In this document: in pieces, positions 9,353-19,304 of the stretch | How the letters are laid out: each line of letters opens with the position of its first letter | How positions within the stretch are numbered: position 1 is the stretch's first letter | Assembly (NCBI RefSeq): GCF_008974265.1 | Contig: NZ_BKZW01000001.1 | Span: 434,001 to 498,000, forward strand | Reading direction: 5' to 3' | Source of the DNA: Dictyobacter vulcani | Lineage (GTDB): Bacteria > Chloroflexota > Ktedonobacteria > Ktedonobacterales > Ktedonobacteraceae | Length of the DNA stretch: 64,000 bases | Program-made: the position numbers and the translations under genes | Notes under the pieces: model-generated | Database searches by the model: none | What the model saw: the letters and a program-made list of their open reading frames with translations, nothing else | Told to the model about the DNA's origin: nothing

Positions 9353-12238
9353 TTAGACGGGGAGTTTCACAGCCTCTACTTCTATAGAATGTTGTTTCGG
9401 CACCATTGGTAAAGCAAAGGAAAAATTGCTTCCTTCGCCAGGCTGTCCGCTACTTTCCAACCAGACCTGTCCTCCCATTGCTTCCAACAAGCGACGACAG
9501 ATAAACAAGCCCAGGCCTGCTCCGCGCACCGGACTATTCATATCTCTCTCTAAACGAACAAAGCGCTCAAAGAGTCGCTGTTGCTCACTGGGAGGTACGC
9601 CAAATCCATGATCCTTTATAGCAATGATGACCTGTTCTTGCTCCTGAATAGCGGACAGAATAATGGAAGAACCAGATGGAGAATATTTCAATGCATTGCT
9701 CATAAGGTTAAGCAAGACCTGGCGCAAAGGCACATCATCAGCCTTAACATAGAGGTCGTCGGCAATCTCTAGCTGTACCGTTCTTTGCTCTCCTGTTAGC
9801 GTGGCTTCAAGAATTTCCAAAACATGCGAGACGGCTTGCGAAAGCTGTATAGGTCGCAGGCGCACCGCTGCTACATCCATATTTACCCGGCTGGCATCCA
9901 TAATATTACTAACGAGAAGAGACAATTCATCACAACCACGTCGTGCCTTATCAATAAATTCAGTACGTGACTCAACTTCAAGGCGCTCATGATATTGACC
10001 TAGAAGCTCAATATAGCCCAGCACCGTTGTCAGTGGCGTGCGCAATTCGTGGGAGGCAGTCATAATAAACTGGTCTTTGAGCTGATCCAGCTCCTTCTGC
10101 CGCTCATATGCAGCTCGGAGCGCCAGCGTCATCTGCACATTCTCCAGTACCGCCAGACACTGACTGGCAAACATCTCTAAAGCTCGCATCTCTTCTTTAA
10201 AAAAATAATGTGGGCGCGCATAAGTCACAACCAGCACGCCAATAGAGCGTTCTTTTTTACGCAATGGCAACCAGGCAAAGGGACAGGATGGAAGCTCCGG
10301 CAAACAGGTAGGCAATGCGCTCTTCGTCTCGTCGTCTATACTGCCTGGCATTTGAGTGTGTACAAACCGCGAAGTCCAATCGCTTTCTTGCATGCCAATC
10401 AACCGACTACACGTTGTCAGGCGTGGTCCATGTCCTGTAGCGACAGCCAGGTTTAATGCATGCTCCTGCTCATCGTACAACCACATTTCAGCCGCCGAAG
10501 AGGTTGCGGTCGCTGCAACCGTTGCATATGCGTTAGCCGCGTCCTCAAGCGTATTAAACGCCGAATTCGGCATTGTACTAATAGAGTAGAGATTGTTTAA
10601 GAGATCTGTGTGTTGCGTCGCTCGGGCATATAAACGTGCCATTTCTAGCATCATCGAAAAACGAGCTGTTAGCGCCTGCGCAAACTCGAGGTCGGGACCC
10701 GCATAAGGCTGATCACCTCGCTTGCCCAGTACCAGGATACCGATCATTTTCCCTTGCGCTCGAATAGGAGCCAATAGCCAATCCTCATCTCCAAGAGGAG
10801 ATTTTGAGGTCAAAAAACGTTCCAGGGACATCGGCTTATGTTTAGAGGGACGAATTGCTTCACTCAGCAAGAGAGGGCGTCTGGCAGTCCGCAAACGTTG
10901 AATAGCAGGTAAAAAATTATCGAGATAATCAACGTTCGTCTCACCCGTGGTCAGTGGAAGTTGAAATATTCGCAACAACGAGTGTAACAAGGAGCGCCTG
11001 GATTCATCACCAGCACCATCGGTCAATTCTGGATACAAACGATACTGACCACTACTTTCATCAAAGACAAATACACAAACCTGGGCAGTATCAAATGTGT
11101 AAATGGCCGCGGAGGTAATTAAACTGGCGGCATCAGCAATCTCCAATGTCTCATCCGCAATGATCGTAGGTTCCTTGAGAAAGCGACGATATTGTGTGAC
11201 TTCACGAAAGAAGACTTTTTCGGTCAATACTTTGGCTAACCACCAGGCAATCGGTGACAGACCGGTTGCAACACCGACAATCAACAATGCATAGATATTG
11301 CGATGTCGCACCGCATAATCAGCCAGGCAAATATTCCCCAGTGCCACAATGATATAAACCACAAAGGCCAGGAAGATCACACCAAAGAGAGCTGAGACAG
11401 TCTTGCGCACATAGGTATCAAAGACAAGAATCTGATAGCGCAAAATTGAATAGCCAAGCGCCAGGGGGAAAAGGCAGAGTGTGGCAGCAGTCATACGCCC
11501 ATCAAAGGCCGGTAGGTGTAATATCTGAGGAATGACTGTAAAAAACAGCAAAGGAGCCGCAGATAAAATGACTCCTGCCATAAATAGTGACATCTGCTGA
11601 CGTTCCCAACGCAGTGTGGAATATCGATAAGAACACACAATCAACAGGAGAATACCTGTTAAGGTCACTAAAAAATAAAGCAGGTCGCTAAAAGAGAGCC
11701 AGCCCGCTACTTGTTCACTAAAAAGATAGCTAACAAACAATGCACCAATCATCACAAGACCAGTAATACTAATGATCGAGAGATAGCATCTATATATCCA
11801 GACAAGAAGCCAGTCCGGAGTATTCGTATGTTGATTTACAGTGATGCTTTTTGGGAACACCATTAAGAAAGCGGATAAAAAAATGACAGCCAGAATACTG
11901 CTTGTATCACTGATAAACGCCAACCATTTATTGACTGCAATACTATTTCTTGCTGTAAAAGCTACAATCAATGCTATACATAAACAGAGCAGCCGTAAAG
12001 CTATCTGACGATTATGCGCATATACCCAGACAAATGCCCCTACAGCCAGAAAAGAGATTGATAGCAGAAAAGAAAAACCAAAACTCGCCCATGCTGCTAC
12101 CACTTCCCCCTCATTTTGCCCTGTTGTCGTAAAGATATAATTGCCATTGAGTAGTAATAGAAATAGAAAGAAGGTAATTACCAGCAATCCAACCAGTAAA
12201 CGCTGAGATTTTATTAGCATTCGATACACCTGTAGCAT
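9353..12238 (-). CDS. Membrane histidine kinase with GAF domains (orphan)
   Basis: About 961 residues. The first about 340 contain many hydrophobic segments, a polytopic membrane sensor region. Two GAF-like segments follow (about 380-540 and 560-710). A HisKA dimerisation domain carries the phospho-accepting His in ASHELRTPLTTVLGYIELL. The HATPase_c domain has the N box (LMSNALKYSPSG), G1 (KDHGFGVPPSEQQRLF) and G2 (GAGLGLFICRRL). The frame opens at 12265; GAGAGGAA just upstream supports ATG 12238. No response regulator gene is adjacent, so its partner is elsewhere. Confidence 0.92.
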   Translation of the reverse strand: MLQVYRMLIKSQRLLVGLLVITFFLFLLLLNGNYIFTTTGQNEGEVVAAWASFGFSFLLSISFLAVGAFVWVYAHNRQIALRLLCLCIALIVAFTARNSIAVNKWLAFISDTSSILAVIFLSAFLMVFPKSITVNQHTNTPDWLLVWIYRCYLSIISITGLVMIGALFVSYLFSEQVAGWLSFSDLLYFLVTLTGILLLIVCSYRYSTLRWERQQMSLFMAGVILSAAPLLFFTVIPQILHLPAFDGRMTAATLCLFPLALGYSILRYQILVFDTYVRKTVSALFGVIFLAFVVYIIVALGNICLADYAVRHRNIYALLIVGVATGLSPIAWWLAKVLTEKVFFREVTQYRRFLKEPTIIADETLEIADAASLITSAAIYTFDTAQVCVFVFDESSGQYRLYPELTDGAGDESRRSLLHSLLRIFQLPLTTGETNVDYLDNFLPAIQRLRTARRPLLLSEAIRPSKHKPMSLERFLTSKSPLGDEDWLLAPIRAQGKMIGILVLGKRGDQPYAGPDLEFAQALTARFSMMLEMARLYARATQHTDLLNNLYSISTMPNSAFNTLEDAANAYATVAATATSSAAEMWLYDEQEHALNLAVATGHGPRLTTCSRLIGMQESDWTSRFVHTQMPGSIDDETKSALPTCLPELPSCPFAWLPLRKKERSIGVLVVTYARPHYFFKEEMRALEMFASQCLAVLENVQMTLALRAAYERQKELDQLKDQFIMTASHELRTPLTTVLGYIELLGQYHERLEVESRTEFIDKARRGCDELSLLVSNIMDASRVNMDVAAVRLRPIQLSQAVSHVLEILEATLTGEQRTVQLEIADDLYVKADDVPLRQVLLNLMSNALKYSPSGSSIILSAIQEQEQVIIAIKDHGFGVPPSEQQRLFERFVRLERDMNSPVRGAGLGLFICRRLLEAMGGQVWLESSGQPGEGSNFSFALPMVPKQHSIEVEAVKLPV

Positions 12239-12661
12239 GCCAATTCCTCTCAAAAAATAGCACAATACATAGCTTGCTGTTCCTCAAGATGATGATTTTC
12301 CAGATAAAGAAGGTTGATGATAGTTATAAAAGATAATAGAGACAATGCCCATTATTGTCAAGTTTACCTGCTATCGCACCAATCTGGCTAGTACCAATAC
12401 CCGTATCCCATCTTAAACGGCGGAATCCAGGCTGCCTGTGTCGGGCTAGCTGAATGCTACGCTTGCCATATACACTTTGCAACAAACAGGAAATACTAAC
12501 CGTTCTATGAGGGGAAGACTATAAATCAGAGATAGAAAAGTTACAAAAAACTCGGGGAATCAACCGATATTACCTATACCAAACCTCAATTGATGGGTAA
12601 ATGATTGACGAAACCAGGGTTTGTTTGTAGAATCGAAGCGAAAAAGCAAAGAGGTGTGACC
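12239..12661. other. Intergenic region between divergent genes
   Basis: These 423 bases separate the histidine kinase from the queuosine-salvage gene. I see no ORF or RNA gene. Promoters for both neighbours are expected here. Confidence 0.5.
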
Positions 12662-13702
12662 ATGACAGAGCCTACACCAGATTGGCAGGACAAAGAGGAT
12701 GGTAGCTGCAGGTTACAAACAGCAGATCCTCTGGGCATCCTGAAAAGCACGCGTACTGTGGTTGAACTAGGAGAGAATGTATGGATCAATCAAGATCAAA
12801 TAGAACAACTCGCTAAACGCTGGGTCCAGGAGGATAGTCAGGGAGTAGAAGCAGGCACCCCGTTATGGGATGAGCAGTATCATTTTTCCGATGGCACTGC
12901 ACGCACGGTAAATTGGCTGCTACTACTTGACGCCCTGAATTTTTGCTTCTGGGCAGAAAAAGATCAGCCACGCTGGACGATTACGTATCAGAATCAGACG
13001 CTCAACGGCTATTGGGCAGAAGCAGCAGCGCTTAAACGCGCTGTTGAAGAGGGTATTCCCCTTTGGGATGCAGAATATTTAACAACCCTGTCAGAAGATA
13101 CGATGGCCTCTATTTTTCGTGGCTCCGCAACGATTCCCCTCTTTGAACAAAGAGTTCAGCATGCTCGCGAGGTCGGTCGCGTCTTGCTTGAGCACTATAA
13201 TGGCCAGTTCACCAATGCAATTGAGCAGGCAGAAAGAAATGCGGTCAAGCTCGTTCTTTTACTAGAACGCGATTTCCCTTCTTTTCGGGATGTTTCCTCT
13301 TATCGTGGTCATACAGTGCGCTTTCTCAAACGAGCACAAATTACGGTAGCCGATATCAGCGGATCTTTCCATGGGCAAGGCTGGGGAAACTTCTCTGAAC
13401 AGGACCAATTAACCATTTTTGCTGATTATAAACTCCCTCAGGTGTTGCGCGATTATAATGTACTGGAATACCAGGCGCAGCTTGCCAAAACTATCGATAA
13501 TAAAGAGCTTATTTTACCAGGTAGTGAGGAAGAAGTAGAGATTCGCGCATGCACGATCTGGGCATGCGAGCTTTTACGGCAAAGCATGCAACGTCTGGGA
13601 CGGCGGGTCACTGCGGCTGACATCGATATGCGGCTCTGGTTACTCGGACAACGTTCCGATGAGATGAAACCATACCATCGAACACGGACCATTTATTACT
13701 GA
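12662..13702 (+). CDS. Queuosine salvage protein (DUF2419/Q_salvage, QNG1-like)
   Basis: About 346 residues resembling the DUF2419 family, whose members hydrolyse queuosine 5'-monophosphate to release queuine for tRNA modification. Family features are the N-terminal DPLGILKSTRTVVE, a WLLLLDALNFCFWAE core, and a C-terminal stretch with TIFADYKLPQVLRDY followed by an acidic segment. It is soluble with no signal peptide. The frame opens at 12605, but AAAGAGGTG places the start at ATG 12662. No other queuosine gene is nearby. The family assignment is from memory of its motifs. Confidence 0.8.
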   Translation: MTEPTPDWQDKEDGSCRLQTADPLGILKSTRTVVELGENVWINQDQIEQLAKRWVQEDSQGVEAGTPLWDEQYHFSDGTARTVNWLLLLDALNFCFWAEKDQPRWTITYQNQTLNGYWAEAAALKRAVEEGIPLWDAEYLTTLSEDTMASIFRGSATIPLFEQRVQHAREVGRVLLEHYNGQFTNAIEQAERNAVKLVLLLERDFPSFRDVSSYRGHTVRFLKRAQITVADISGSFHGQGWGNFSEQDQLTIFADYKLPQVLRDYNVLEYQAQLAKTIDNKELILPGSEEEVEIRACTIWACELLRQSMQRLGRRVTAADIDMRLWLLGQRSDEMKPYHRTRTIYY

Positions 13703-13763
13703 TGGTTTACTACATGCAGTGTTTTTATCATACTTACATATAAAGACGGTTAAATACTAAATT

Positions 13764-15296
13764 ATGCAATTACAATCATTACTTTCAGCACTGGGAGACT
13801 ACTCCTGGCACACACAACCAGATCCATCTCTGGATACGCAACAAGAAATCACAGCCATAGCTTACGACTCACGAAAAGTTGTAGCACAGGGGATCTTTGT
13901 TGCTGTTCCAGGTACCCATACGGATGGACAACGCTATCTCGCAGATGCAGCAGCCCGGGGTGCGCTTATCGCGGTTGGAGAGAAAATCACAACCGGGGAG
14001 CAACAACTGCCAGTTCCTTATATCGAAGTCCCCAATGTTCGCATCGCGCTCGCCGACCTCGCACGAACCTTCTATGGCAATCCCGCTGACAGGATCTGCA
14101 CTATTGGCATTACTGGTACTGATGGAAAAACGACAACCAGCAATTTGATCAGTACACTATTTGAGACTGCAGGCCGGCATAATGGATTGATGACTACGGC
14201 CAACTTTAAAATCGCGGGCCAGGAATGGGAGAATACGACCCGACAGAGTACGCTTGAGGCACTGGAGATACAAGAATTTCTCCATCAACTCGCAAGCTCA
14301 GATGTACCTTACGCTATTGTTGAAGCCACTTCCCATGGACTGGAGCTAGGACGTGTGCATGGCTGTAACTTTGATGTTGGTGTGGTAACAAATATCACCC
14401 ATGAACACCTTGATTTTCATAAGACGCTTGAGGGGTATCGCCGTGCAAAAGCGCGCCTCTTTGAGATGCTCGATCCCCAACGTGATAAAGGGCTGGGAGC
14501 ACGTCCAGTGGCTATTCTTAATCGCGATGATATCAGTTACGAAATTCTCAAACCGTATTGCCGCGTTCCTATTCTGGATTACGGTATCGATACACCAGCC
14601 GCCGTACGCGCAGTCGATCTAGATTTACGTGCGCACAGTACACGTTTCCGTGTCCTGCTACCCGATGGCGAGGGCCAGATTGAAACCCGTCTGGTTGGAC
14701 GCTTTAATGTCAGTAACAGTCTGGCTGCTATTGCTACCGCTTACAGTCAAGGCATTAGTATTGCGGATATCGAACGCGGCATGGCCGCCGTAGCTGGCGT
14801 TACAGGACGAATGGAGAACATTACAGAGGGCCAGCCATTCTCAGTCATCGTCGATTATGCACATACGCCTGATAGCCTACAAAAAGTTATTGCGACTTTG
14901 CGTCCACTGACACAGGGTAAACTCATGCTTGTCTTCGGCTCAGCGGGTGAGCGTGACATTCAGAAACGCCCGATCATGGGACGCATCGCTGCAGAACAGT
15001 CAGATTTTTTCGTCATCACCGATGAAGATCCACGTGATGAGGATCGAGAAAGCATTTTACGTGAGATTGCCGCTGGAGCTGAAGCCATTGGGAAACAGGA
15101 GGGCAAAGATTTTCTCTGTATCGCCGATCGCACTCAGGCAATCGCGGCAGCATTCGCCCAGGCCAGAGCTGGTGACACCATTCTACTGGCGGGCAAGGGG
15201 CATGAACAGAGCATTATCATGGGGCGAGAAAAACTTCCCTGGGATGACCGCCGTGTGGCACGTGAACAGTTAAAGAAACAAGGATGGAAAGCATAA
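13764..15296 (+). CDS. murE: UDP-MurNAc-tripeptide synthetase, MurE family
   Basis: A 510-residue Mur ligase, the cytoplasmic enzyme that adds the third amino acid to the peptidoglycan stem peptide. Domain 1 binds UDP (AYDSRKVVAQGIFVAVPGTH). The ATP loop is GITGTDGKTTTSN near residue 116. The central domain has ATSHGLELGR, and the C-terminal domain has VDYAHTPDSL. In the amino-acid selectivity position it has DEDPR near residue 419, not the DNPR of meso-diaminopimelate enzymes. The third residue may therefore be another diamino acid such as ornithine or lysine. mraY follows after 124 bp, consistent with a cell-wall cluster. Confidence 0.95.
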   Translation: MQLQSLLSALGDYSWHTQPDPSLDTQQEITAIAYDSRKVVAQGIFVAVPGTHTDGQRYLADAAARGALIAVGEKITTGEQQLPVPYIEVPNVRIALADLARTFYGNPADRICTIGITGTDGKTTTSNLISTLFETAGRHNGLMTTANFKIAGQEWENTTRQSTLEALEIQEFLHQLASSDVPYAIVEATSHGLELGRVHGCNFDVGVVTNITHEHLDFHKTLEGYRRAKARLFEMLDPQRDKGLGARPVAILNRDDISYEILKPYCRVPILDYGIDTPAAVRAVDLDLRAHSTRFRVLLPDGEGQIETRLVGRFNVSNSLAAIATAYSQGISIADIERGMAAVAGVTGRMENITEGQPFSVIVDYAHTPDSLQKVIATLRPLTQGKLMLVFGSAGERDIQKRPIMGRIAAEQSDFFVITDEDPRDEDRESILREIAAGAEAIGKQEGKDFLCIADRTQAIAAAFAQARAGDTILLAGKGHEQSIIMGREKLPWDDRRVAREQLKKQGWKA

Positions 15297-15420
15297 TGCA
15301 GTCCACCTTCGCTATCTGCCTGGTCGATGGACACATCGCCAGGAAGCTGTCTCACCCATGCTGGACGGTACGACAACAACAATTGTTTGAATAGGCCATC
15401 ATTTCGTCTTGGGAGTACAT

Positions 15421-17376
15421 ATGAATTCGAATTCACCCTGGTTATTACTGCTCGTATTTCTCGCCTGTGCGTTAGCAAGTACCTTGCTCTGTCAGGCTGC
15501 AAAGCTGCTTTTTCCCAAGTTTCGCAGTGGTGAACACAAGCCTGGCACACATCGCGCTGATCTACCCACCGGGAAACGGGAAATCAGAACTATCGAATTA
15601 CCACTTGTCGGTGGTCCAGCTTTTACTGTAGCAATCATTATTGTTGGCCTTGCGACTGGCTATCTGCTCAACTTTTCAGCAGAGCAATGGATATTACTGC
15701 TGATTGCGCTGGGCGCGATGCTGGGCTACGCCCTGGTAGGCTTTATTGATGATTGGGGTAAGGTGTATCGTAATGAAGGGATCTCGGAGATCGCCAAGTT
15801 CTCTGGCGTTTTCCTGGTCGGGGCGACAGCCGCAGCACTGTATTTTTATCTGCTGCCACAAAGTGGCCAGGTCTCTTACAGCCTGTGGAAAGACCTGCCT
15901 ATCCTCAATACGTTTCTCTGCCCCAAACCTATCGCTCACCATCCAGAAATTTGTTCGGTCACAGGCAATCCTGTAGCCTACTATGGCTGGCTAATCTTCC
16001 TGATGCTCATGACTGGTGTCGTTGGCAGTCTCACGTCCGTCTCAGTCGATTTTAGCGATGGTCTGGATGGTCTGGCTGGTGGCCTCGTATTTAGCGCCTC
16101 TCTGGGTCTGGGTATTGTGGTTACGGGACTGGTAGGTACCCAACCAAATGGTGTGGTGTTAGAAGTACTGGCCTTGCTAGGGGCTGGTGGCATTCTGGGC
16201 TATCTTCCCTGGAACTGGCCTTCGGCCTGGGCTGCCCGTCGTGGTCATGCTACACGTCGCGCAAAAATTATTATGGGCGATAGCGGAGCTCTTGGTATGG
16301 GTGGGCTCCTCGCGATGGTCGCCATTTTCTCTCGTAACGAAACATTGCTACTGATGATTGGTGGCGCCTTTGTGCTAGAAGGTCTATCAGCGCTGATCTC
16401 TGCGCGCTTGATGACCCGTTTCTTCCGCCGCTACCTGACAATCCTACGTTTTGCGCAGACAGAAAAATTTGTACCACATACCGAGTTTCCGTTACCATTC
16501 CTGGCGACACCACTGCATCATCACTTTGATCTCTTAGGCTGGGATCGCCGTCGTCTGGTTTATGCTGCCTGGGCCCTGGGAGCTTGCTTCGCCATCCTGG
16601 GTATTATGGTCAGCCTGGTACCATTCTCATGGCAACGCTATATCGGTCGTTTCTTAATTATCTTACTGGCGATCCTCATCTGGTCCAGTGGCTCCTGGTC
16701 AAAAAATTATTTTGTAGGCAAACATTTTGTTGAAGGTGCCAGACGCACGCGCCTGGCCCTCTATTATGGCTATCCATTCCGCATTATGGGCATCAGGTTA
16801 TATCACATGGTAGAGGTTGTCGAAGCCAATGAAGATGTGATCGAAACACCAGCCGAGGAGTTGGCGCTATGGCAACGAATGACCATTTTTGATGCCAGAG
16901 CCATGCTCGGCCTCTATTGTTATCGGGCTGGATATTATCCTGCGGCCCTGACACAATGGACACGTATTCCGGAGCGCAACCGTGTATTGCGCCCTGAGAT
17001 TGTTCATCTGCTCAATGAACTAGAAAATCAGCTGGCATTGGAAAAACAAGAGACACAACCAATGCGCCGCATGGACATCCTGCGTCAGAAAGAAGAGCCA
17101 ATTCTGGAAGGCAACTTACCACCGGCCGATCTGCCTAATCCTTATGAACCAGTAAGTCAGGAAGAAAACCGGACTGGACCCCTCAAGGTCTGGACTGCCA
17201 GCACGCCAGGATATCCTATTGAGAGCGACGATGAGGAAATAAAAATCACCACGCCGCTTCAAAAAGATGAAGTACTGGTAAGCAAACCAACGACTGATTT
17301 GCATCCAGATGAAACAGGTCCATCCACCAATGGACGCACACCGTCTCCCCAGCGGCAGGATAGCACGAAGAAGTAG
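15421..17376 (+). CDS. mraY: Phospho-MurNAc-pentapeptide transferase MraY with C-terminal extension
   Basis: About 651 residues. The first about 420 form a polytopic membrane enzyme of the glycosyltransferase 4 family that makes lipid I. Signatures are VGFIDDWGKV, VDFSDGLDGLAGG, IIMGDSGALGMGG and the catalytic TPLHHHFDLLGW. About 230 further residues follow: a soluble segment with a helical repeat-like part (ALGLYCYRAGYYPAALTQW) and a Pro/Glu-rich tail. Typical MraY is about 320-360 residues, so the tail is unusual. GGGAGT before ATG 15421 decides the start over a TTG at 15409. Lipid I synthesis is well supported; the tail's role is unknown. Confidence 0.93.
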   Translation: MNSNSPWLLLLVFLACALASTLLCQAAKLLFPKFRSGEHKPGTHRADLPTGKREIRTIELPLVGGPAFTVAIIIVGLATGYLLNFSAEQWILLLIALGAMLGYALVGFIDDWGKVYRNEGISEIAKFSGVFLVGATAAALYFYLLPQSGQVSYSLWKDLPILNTFLCPKPIAHHPEICSVTGNPVAYYGWLIFLMLMTGVVGSLTSVSVDFSDGLDGLAGGLVFSASLGLGIVVTGLVGTQPNGVVLEVLALLGAGGILGYLPWNWPSAWAARRGHATRRAKIIMGDSGALGMGGLLAMVAIFSRNETLLLMIGGAFVLEGLSALISARLMTRFFRRYLTILRFAQTEKFVPHTEFPLPFLATPLHHHFDLLGWDRRRLVYAAWALGACFAILGIMVSLVPFSWQRYIGRFLIILLAILIWSSGSWSKNYFVGKHFVEGARRTRLALYYGYPFRIMGIRLYHMVEVVEANEDVIETPAEELALWQRMTIFDARAMLGLYCYRAGYYPAALTQWTRIPERNRVLRPEIVHLLNELENQLALEKQETQPMRRMDILRQKEEPILEGNLPPADLPNPYEPVSQEENRTGPLKVWTASTPGYPIESDDEEIKITTPLQKDEVLVSKPTTDLHPDETGPSTNGRTPSPQRQDSTKK

Positions 17377-17380
17377 AACA

Positions 17381-17442
17381 TACACAAAGAACCTGTCCGG
17401 GGAGCCGAAAAATTTCGGCTCCCCGGACAGGTTCTTTGTGTA
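17381..17442. terminator. Perfect 30-bp-arm hairpin after mraY (bidirectional terminator or repeat element)
   Basis: Two perfect 30-base arms (17381-17410 and 17413-17442) containing AACCTGTCCGGGGAGCCG and its complement flank a two-base centre. It starts a few bases after the mraY stop. There is no long T tract, and arms this long and perfect are unusual for a plain terminator. A small palindromic mobile repeat is an alternative. Confidence 0.7.
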
Positions 17443-17479
17443 TAATATGCTTTTCCCCAACTTGAAAACTTTATACGTC

Positions 17480-17960
17480 TATGTGACACTCCGCACGCCC
17501 TGAAGGGGCGGCGGCTTCTTGTACTCCTACGTAGTCGGCTCTCTGAGTCGGTGCCTCGTTGAGGCAACTCGTTGAAGAACCGTAGTGGGTGAGGAATACG
17601 CTCAAGCACAGATCCACACATCTGCTTGCTTAAAGGGCGGTGCCATGCCCGTTCACCGTTTCATGCCTTACCCGACGGGTGTGCAGCCAACGTCTGGTGT
17701 TTGGCGACCTGGAAAGGGTGAACACCTTTCTCTTTCGAAAACTGATGCACGCATCAGTGGGAGGCTTTTCTTGAACGATTTTACCTGGCAACACTTCCTA
17801 AGACCGTACAGCCTGTGCTGTCGTGCCTTCGTTGCATCTATCCAGTATAATCCAACAATGCAATAAATGCAACAAGCAAGGGCTAAAGCCCAGGAGAAAC
17901 CCGTCTATCCGCCTGGGTTTAAACCACAGCGGCTTGCGACGGGTTACGCTTTTGTGACAT
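17480..17960 (+). mobile_element. Non-coding IS200/IS605-like relic, possible omega-RNA-type locus
   Basis: About 480 bases without a credible ORF but full of small hairpins and motifs that I associate with IS200/IS605-family ends. They include ACGCCCTGAAGGGGCG near 17495, GCCTCGTTGAGGC near 17543, the palindrome ACTGATGCACGCATCAGT (17741-17758) and GGGCTAAAGCCC (17880-17891). A GGTTTAAACC palindrome lies near 17916. No transposase, TnpB or IscB frame remains. Ktedonobacteria are known to carry many IscB/TnpB elements, including omega-RNA copies separated from their nuclease gene. This could be such a copy or only a decayed element. The exact ends are not determined. Confidence 0.45.
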
Positions 17961-18006
17961 ATATAAAACTAGAACCCATTGGAAAAGATAGGAATTTCGA
18001 AAACTT

Positions 18007-19299
18007 ATGACAACGACACCGGTTCAACCCCCTACACGCAAGGGATTACAAACATTTCGCGCGCTCCGTCACCATAGCTATTTTCTGCTCTGGATCAGTC
18101 TGATCGTCTCATCCATTGGTACCTGGATGCAAATTGTAGCTCAAAGCCTGCTGGTACTTAAATTAACTGGCGCGCCACTGGCCCTGGGTGCCGTCTCACT
18201 GGCACAGGCCAGTTCCTTCTTCTTATTTGCTTTAATTGGGGGCAGCGTTGCCGATAAAATCGACAAACGCCGCTTCTTACTGGTGACACAGAGCCTCTCA
18301 ATGCTCCTGGCTTTTCTGTTGGGTATCCTGACCATCACTGGCGTTATTCAGGTCTGGATGATTATTCTGCTGGCCTTCTGCTCAGGTACCATCCTTAGCT
18401 TTGATCAGCCCTCTCGCTCAGCCCTGGTACCTATTCTGGTGCCAAAAGAAGATTTGATGAATGCTATTTCACTACAGTCAATCGTCTTCAACGGATCTGC
18501 ATTTATCGGCCCCACTCTGGCTGGTGTCATGATTGGTGTGTTCGCAACCCTGGGACCCAAAATTGGTGCGAATGGACCCTTAGTCGGCTATGCAGGCAAT
18601 TTTTTCCTCAATGGTATCAGTTTCCTGGGCGTCCTCTTTGTGCTTTACCTGATACGTGTACCTGAGACGGCATTAGAACAGGTCAGTGACAAAAGAGGCC
18701 CGCTACTGGCATCAGTACAGGCTTCACTGAAAGTTATTGCTCGCGACTCGGCCCTGCCATGGATACTTTCTGGCTATGGCGCGATGCTCTTCTTTGGTCC
18801 TTCGACTTCTTTAATCTTACCTGTCTTTGCCACCACTGTACTCCATCTCCAACCAACACAGCTAGGCTTGCTCTTCTCAGCTTCAGGCCTGGGAGTCATT
18901 CTGGGAGCGCTCTCCGTCGCCTCATTGGGCGATTTCCAACACAAAGGACTATTACTGCTCACGTCATTCATGCTCTGGTCTGTCTCTTTGCTGGCATTTG
19001 CACTCAGCAGAAATCTCTGGCTATCAATGATTACATTGCTCTTTTTAGGGATAGGCCAGAATGGTATCGGCGCGACGACGATCACACTGATGCAGACACG
19101 CGTCCCACCTCAAATGCGCGGACGCGTAATGAGCTTGAATACGCTGATGATTATGGGCGTACGCCCATTGGGAGATTTTCCTGCCAGCGCCGCGATTAGT
19201 CTGATTGGTGGACCATATACTGTGGTTATCAGCGCCGCAATCGTTGGTGGCTATAGCATTTTTCTGTTACTGACGCGTCCAAATATCCGCCAGATTTAA
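18007..19299 (+). CDS. MFS transporter (MFS_3 / EntS-like)
   Basis: A 430-residue major facilitator protein with about twelve hydrophobic segments. The N-terminus reads FRALRHHSYFLLWISLIVSS, typical of the MFS_3 exporter group. The loop between helices 2 and 3 is ADKIDKRR. The second half contains ALSVASLGDFQHKG and a loop with PPQMRGRVMSLN. Members of this group export siderophores, macrolides or other small molecules; the substrate cannot be told. It stands alone between the IS-like relic and the convergent CHAT gene. Confidence 0.88.
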   Translation: MTTTPVQPPTRKGLQTFRALRHHSYFLLWISLIVSSIGTWMQIVAQSLLVLKLTGAPLALGAVSLAQASSFFLFALIGGSVADKIDKRRFLLVTQSLSMLLAFLLGILTITGVIQVWMIILLAFCSGTILSFDQPSRSALVPILVPKEDLMNAISLQSIVFNGSAFIGPTLAGVMIGVFATLGPKIGANGPLVGYAGNFFLNGISFLGVLFVLYLIRVPETALEQVSDKRGPLLASVQASLKVIARDSALPWILSGYGAMLFFGPSTSLILPVFATTVLHLQPTQLGLLFSASGLGVILGALSVASLGDFQHKGLLLLTSFMLWSVSLLAFALSRNLWLSMITLLFLGIGQNGIGATTITLMQTRVPPQMRGRVMSLNTLMIMGVRPLGDFPASAAISLIGGPYTVVISAAIVGGYSIFLLLTRPNIRQI

Positions 19300-19304
19300 G
19301 GGTA

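Noticed and set aside
15134..15550. 138-residue minus-strand frame across the murE-mraY junction
   Set aside because: It overlaps the well-supported murE end and mraY start and shows no coding motif.
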